Shown: piece by piece, positions 21,954 to 23,202 of the stretch | How the letters are laid out: every line of letters begins with the position of its first letter | Position numbering within the stretch: position 1 is the first letter of the stretch | NCBI GenBank assembly: GCA_012274165.1 | Contig: JAAPAA010000119.1 | Coordinates: forward strand, 1 to 23,202 | DNA: 23,202 nucleotides | Direction: 5' to 3' | DNA from: Thiobacillaceae bacterium | Lineage (GTDB): Bacteria > Pseudomonadota > Gammaproteobacteria > Burkholderiales > Thiobacillaceae | The notes under the pieces: model-generated | The model's database searches: none | Seen by the model: only the letters and a program-made list of their open reading frames with translations | What the model was told of the DNA's origin: nothing | Position numbers and translations under genes: made by a program

Positions 21954-23165
21954 ATGACACGCGACTTCTGGAAGTCGGGGCACACGCCTACCCTTTTATC
22001 CGCATTCCTGTATTTCGACATCGCCTTCATGGTGTGGGTGATGCTCGGCCCGCTGGGGGTGCAGATTGCAGACACCCTGCAACTCTCCGCCGCGCAAAAA
22101 GGCATGATGGTGGCGACGCCGGTGCTGGCGGGCGCCTTGCTGCGGTTGGTAATGGGCGTACTGGTGGATCACCTCAAGCCGAAAAAGGCCGGCCTGATCG
22201 GCCAACTGGTCGTGATCGGCGCGCTGACCTGGGCGTGGCTCGCGGGCATCCACAGCTACCGTGAAATTCTCACGCTTGGCGTGTTGCTGGGTTTCGCCGG
22301 CGCGGCCTTCGCGGTTGCGCTGCCGCTGGCATCGCGCTGGTATCCGCCGCAGCATCAGGGCACTGCGCTGGGGATCGCCGGCGCGGGCAATTCGGGCACC
22401 GTGTTCGCTGCGCTGTTCGCGCCCAGCCTCGCCGTCGCATTTGGCTGGGGCAACGTGTTCGGTCTCGCGCTGATTCCGGTCGGCGTGGCGTTTCTGGTCT
22501 ACCTCGTTTTTGCCAAGGACGCGCCCGATTGCCCGCCGCCGAAGTCGCTGCACCAGTACATGAACGTGCTGAAAGACCGCGACGCCTGGTGGTTCATGTT
22601 CTTCTATTTCGTGACCTTCGGCGGCTTCGTCGGACTGGCGTCCAGTCTCACCATTTATTTTCATGACCAGTACGGCATGACAGCGGTGCAAGCGGGCTAC
22701 TTCACTGCCGCCTGCGTGTTCGCCGGCTCGCTGGTGCGGCCGATGGGCGGCATGCTGGCCGACCGCATCGGCGGCATCCGTACCCTGCTGGTGGTGTACT
22801 CGCTGGCCGGCGTGTTTCTCATCGTTGTCAGCTTTGGCGCGGACAGCGCATGGCTGGCGCTGGTTGGCTTCATGCTCGCCATGGGCACGCTCGGCTTCGG
22901 CAACGGCGCCGTGTTCCAGCTGGTGCCGCAGCGTTTCCGCAAGGAGATCGGCGTGATGACCGGACTGGTTGGCATGGCTGGCGGCGTCGGCGGGTTTTAT
23001 CTGGCGGCGAGCCTCGGCTACATCAAAGGCCAAACCGGCAGCTATCAGCTCGGCCTGCTGATTTTCGCCGGCCTGAGCTTTGTCGCACTGGTCGGCCTCA
23101 CCGTCGTGAAGCAGCGCTGGCGCACCACGTGGGGTGCGGCGGCGATCGCGGGGGCGAAGGTTTAA
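21954..23165 (+). CDS. NarK/NasA-type nitrate/nitrite MFS transporter
   Basis: The 403-residue protein has 12 hydrophobic segments and the nitrate-porter signatures GIAGAGNSGTVFAALFAP and GLVGMAGGVGGFYLAASLGY (glycine-rich nitrate signature helices 5 and 11), plus RLVMGVLVDHLKPKKAG. It imports nitrate, possibly also exporting nitrite, across the inner membrane for nasA and nirBD. CAGGAG precedes the ATG. A single 12-segment form without a fused partner indicates the assimilatory or NarK1-like type; the direction of transport cannot be fixed from sequence. Confidence 0.92.
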   Translation: MTRDFWKSGHTPTLLSAFLYFDIAFMVWVMLGPLGVQIADTLQLSAAQKGMMVATPVLAGALLRLVMGVLVDHLKPKKAGLIGQLVVIGALTWAWLAGIHSYREILTLGVLLGFAGAAFAVALPLASRWYPPQHQGTALGIAGAGNSGTVFAALFAPSLAVAFGWGNVFGLALIPVGVAFLVYLVFAKDAPDCPPPKSLHQYMNVLKDRDAWWFMFFYFVTFGGFVGLASSLTIYFHDQYGMTAVQAGYFTAACVFAGSLVRPMGGMLADRIGGIRTLLVVYSLAGVFLIVVSFGADSAWLALVGFMLAMGTLGFGNGAVFQLVPQRFRKEIGVMTGLVGMAGGVGGFYLAASLGYIKGQTGSYQLGLLIFAGLSFVALVGLTVVKQRWRTTWGAAAIAGAKV

Positions 23166-23169
23166 GCAA

Positions 23170-23202
23170 GGATTCAGGGGGCAGGATTCAGGATTCAGGG
23201 AA
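23170..23202 (-). repeat. Degenerate heptamer tract (continues past the window)
   Basis: On the plus strand the units are GGATTCA, GGGGGCA, GGATTCA, GGATTCA, then GGGAA at the edge, with exact period 7. The reverse complement gives CCTGAAT-like units, matching the CCTNANN tract at 137-164. The tract lies 4 bases after the transporter stop. Confidence 0.6.

Noticed and set aside
1..23202. tRNA, rRNA, CRISPR arrays, insertion sequences
   Set aside because: I saw no cloverleaf, rRNA-like sequence, regular spacer-repeat array or transposase gene; a covariance-model scan was not possible.

Overview
The window is about 23 kb of GC-rich DNA with dense coding, short intergenic gaps and long open antisense frames. 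Its gene content suggests a betaproteobacterial chemolithotroph of the Thiobacillus/Nitrosomonadales kind: it pairs nitrogen-scavenging genes (cyanase, assimilatory nitrate and nitrite reductases) with sulfane-sulfur handling genes (persulfide dioxygenase, several rhodaneses). The taxonomic guess is inference from gene content only; no rRNA or marker gene is present.

Layout. (1) 1-1336: end of an unknown proline-rich gene, a ParA/MinD-like ATPase and cyanase (cynS). (2) 1414-6469: a transglutaminase-like pseudogene on the plus strand, a small unknown gene, and a tight minus-strand operon of circularly permuted ATP-grasp protein, alpha-E protein and a protein resembling HPPD-type vicinal-oxygen-chelate dioxygenases. 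(3) 6470-9960: a patchwork with a 3' remnant of a PhoX/DUF839 gene, two tandem rhodanese lipoproteins (one lacking the catalytic Cys), queD, a collapsed copy of a lipoprotein gene, and large hairpins. (4) 9962-13538: a compact five-gene sulfur operon: ArsR-rhodanese fusion, ETHE1-like persulfide dioxygenase, DUF3147 membrane protein, MFS transporter, periplasmic rhodanese. (5) 13539-15253: a decayed small gene and the intact multi-domain lipoprotein whose collapsed copy lies at 9110. (6) 15415-23165: nasA, a stand-alone CZB zinc-binding protein on the opposite strand, nirB, nirD and a NarK-type transporter.

How it fits together. Three transcription units carry sigma-54 (-24/-12) promoter matches: nirBD-narK, nasA and the ATP-grasp/alpha-E operon. 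nirB also has two NtrC-like dyads centred near -108 and -138, the geometry of enterobacterial glnA. The ATP-grasp operon has an NtrC-like dyad near -97. This suggests that the poorly understood ATP-grasp/alpha-E/VOC cluster, which belongs to a family predicted to make or modify peptides, is part of the nitrogen-limitation response together with nitrate assimilation. The sulfur operon has its own candidate operator just before the ArsR-rhodanese start.

The window also shows clear gene decay: at least four pseudogenes, plus enzyme homologues with altered catalytic or metal-binding residues (rhodanese Cys to Ser, QueD zinc His to Arg). Short degenerate heptamer tracts (CCTNANN-like) occur at three intergenic positions.
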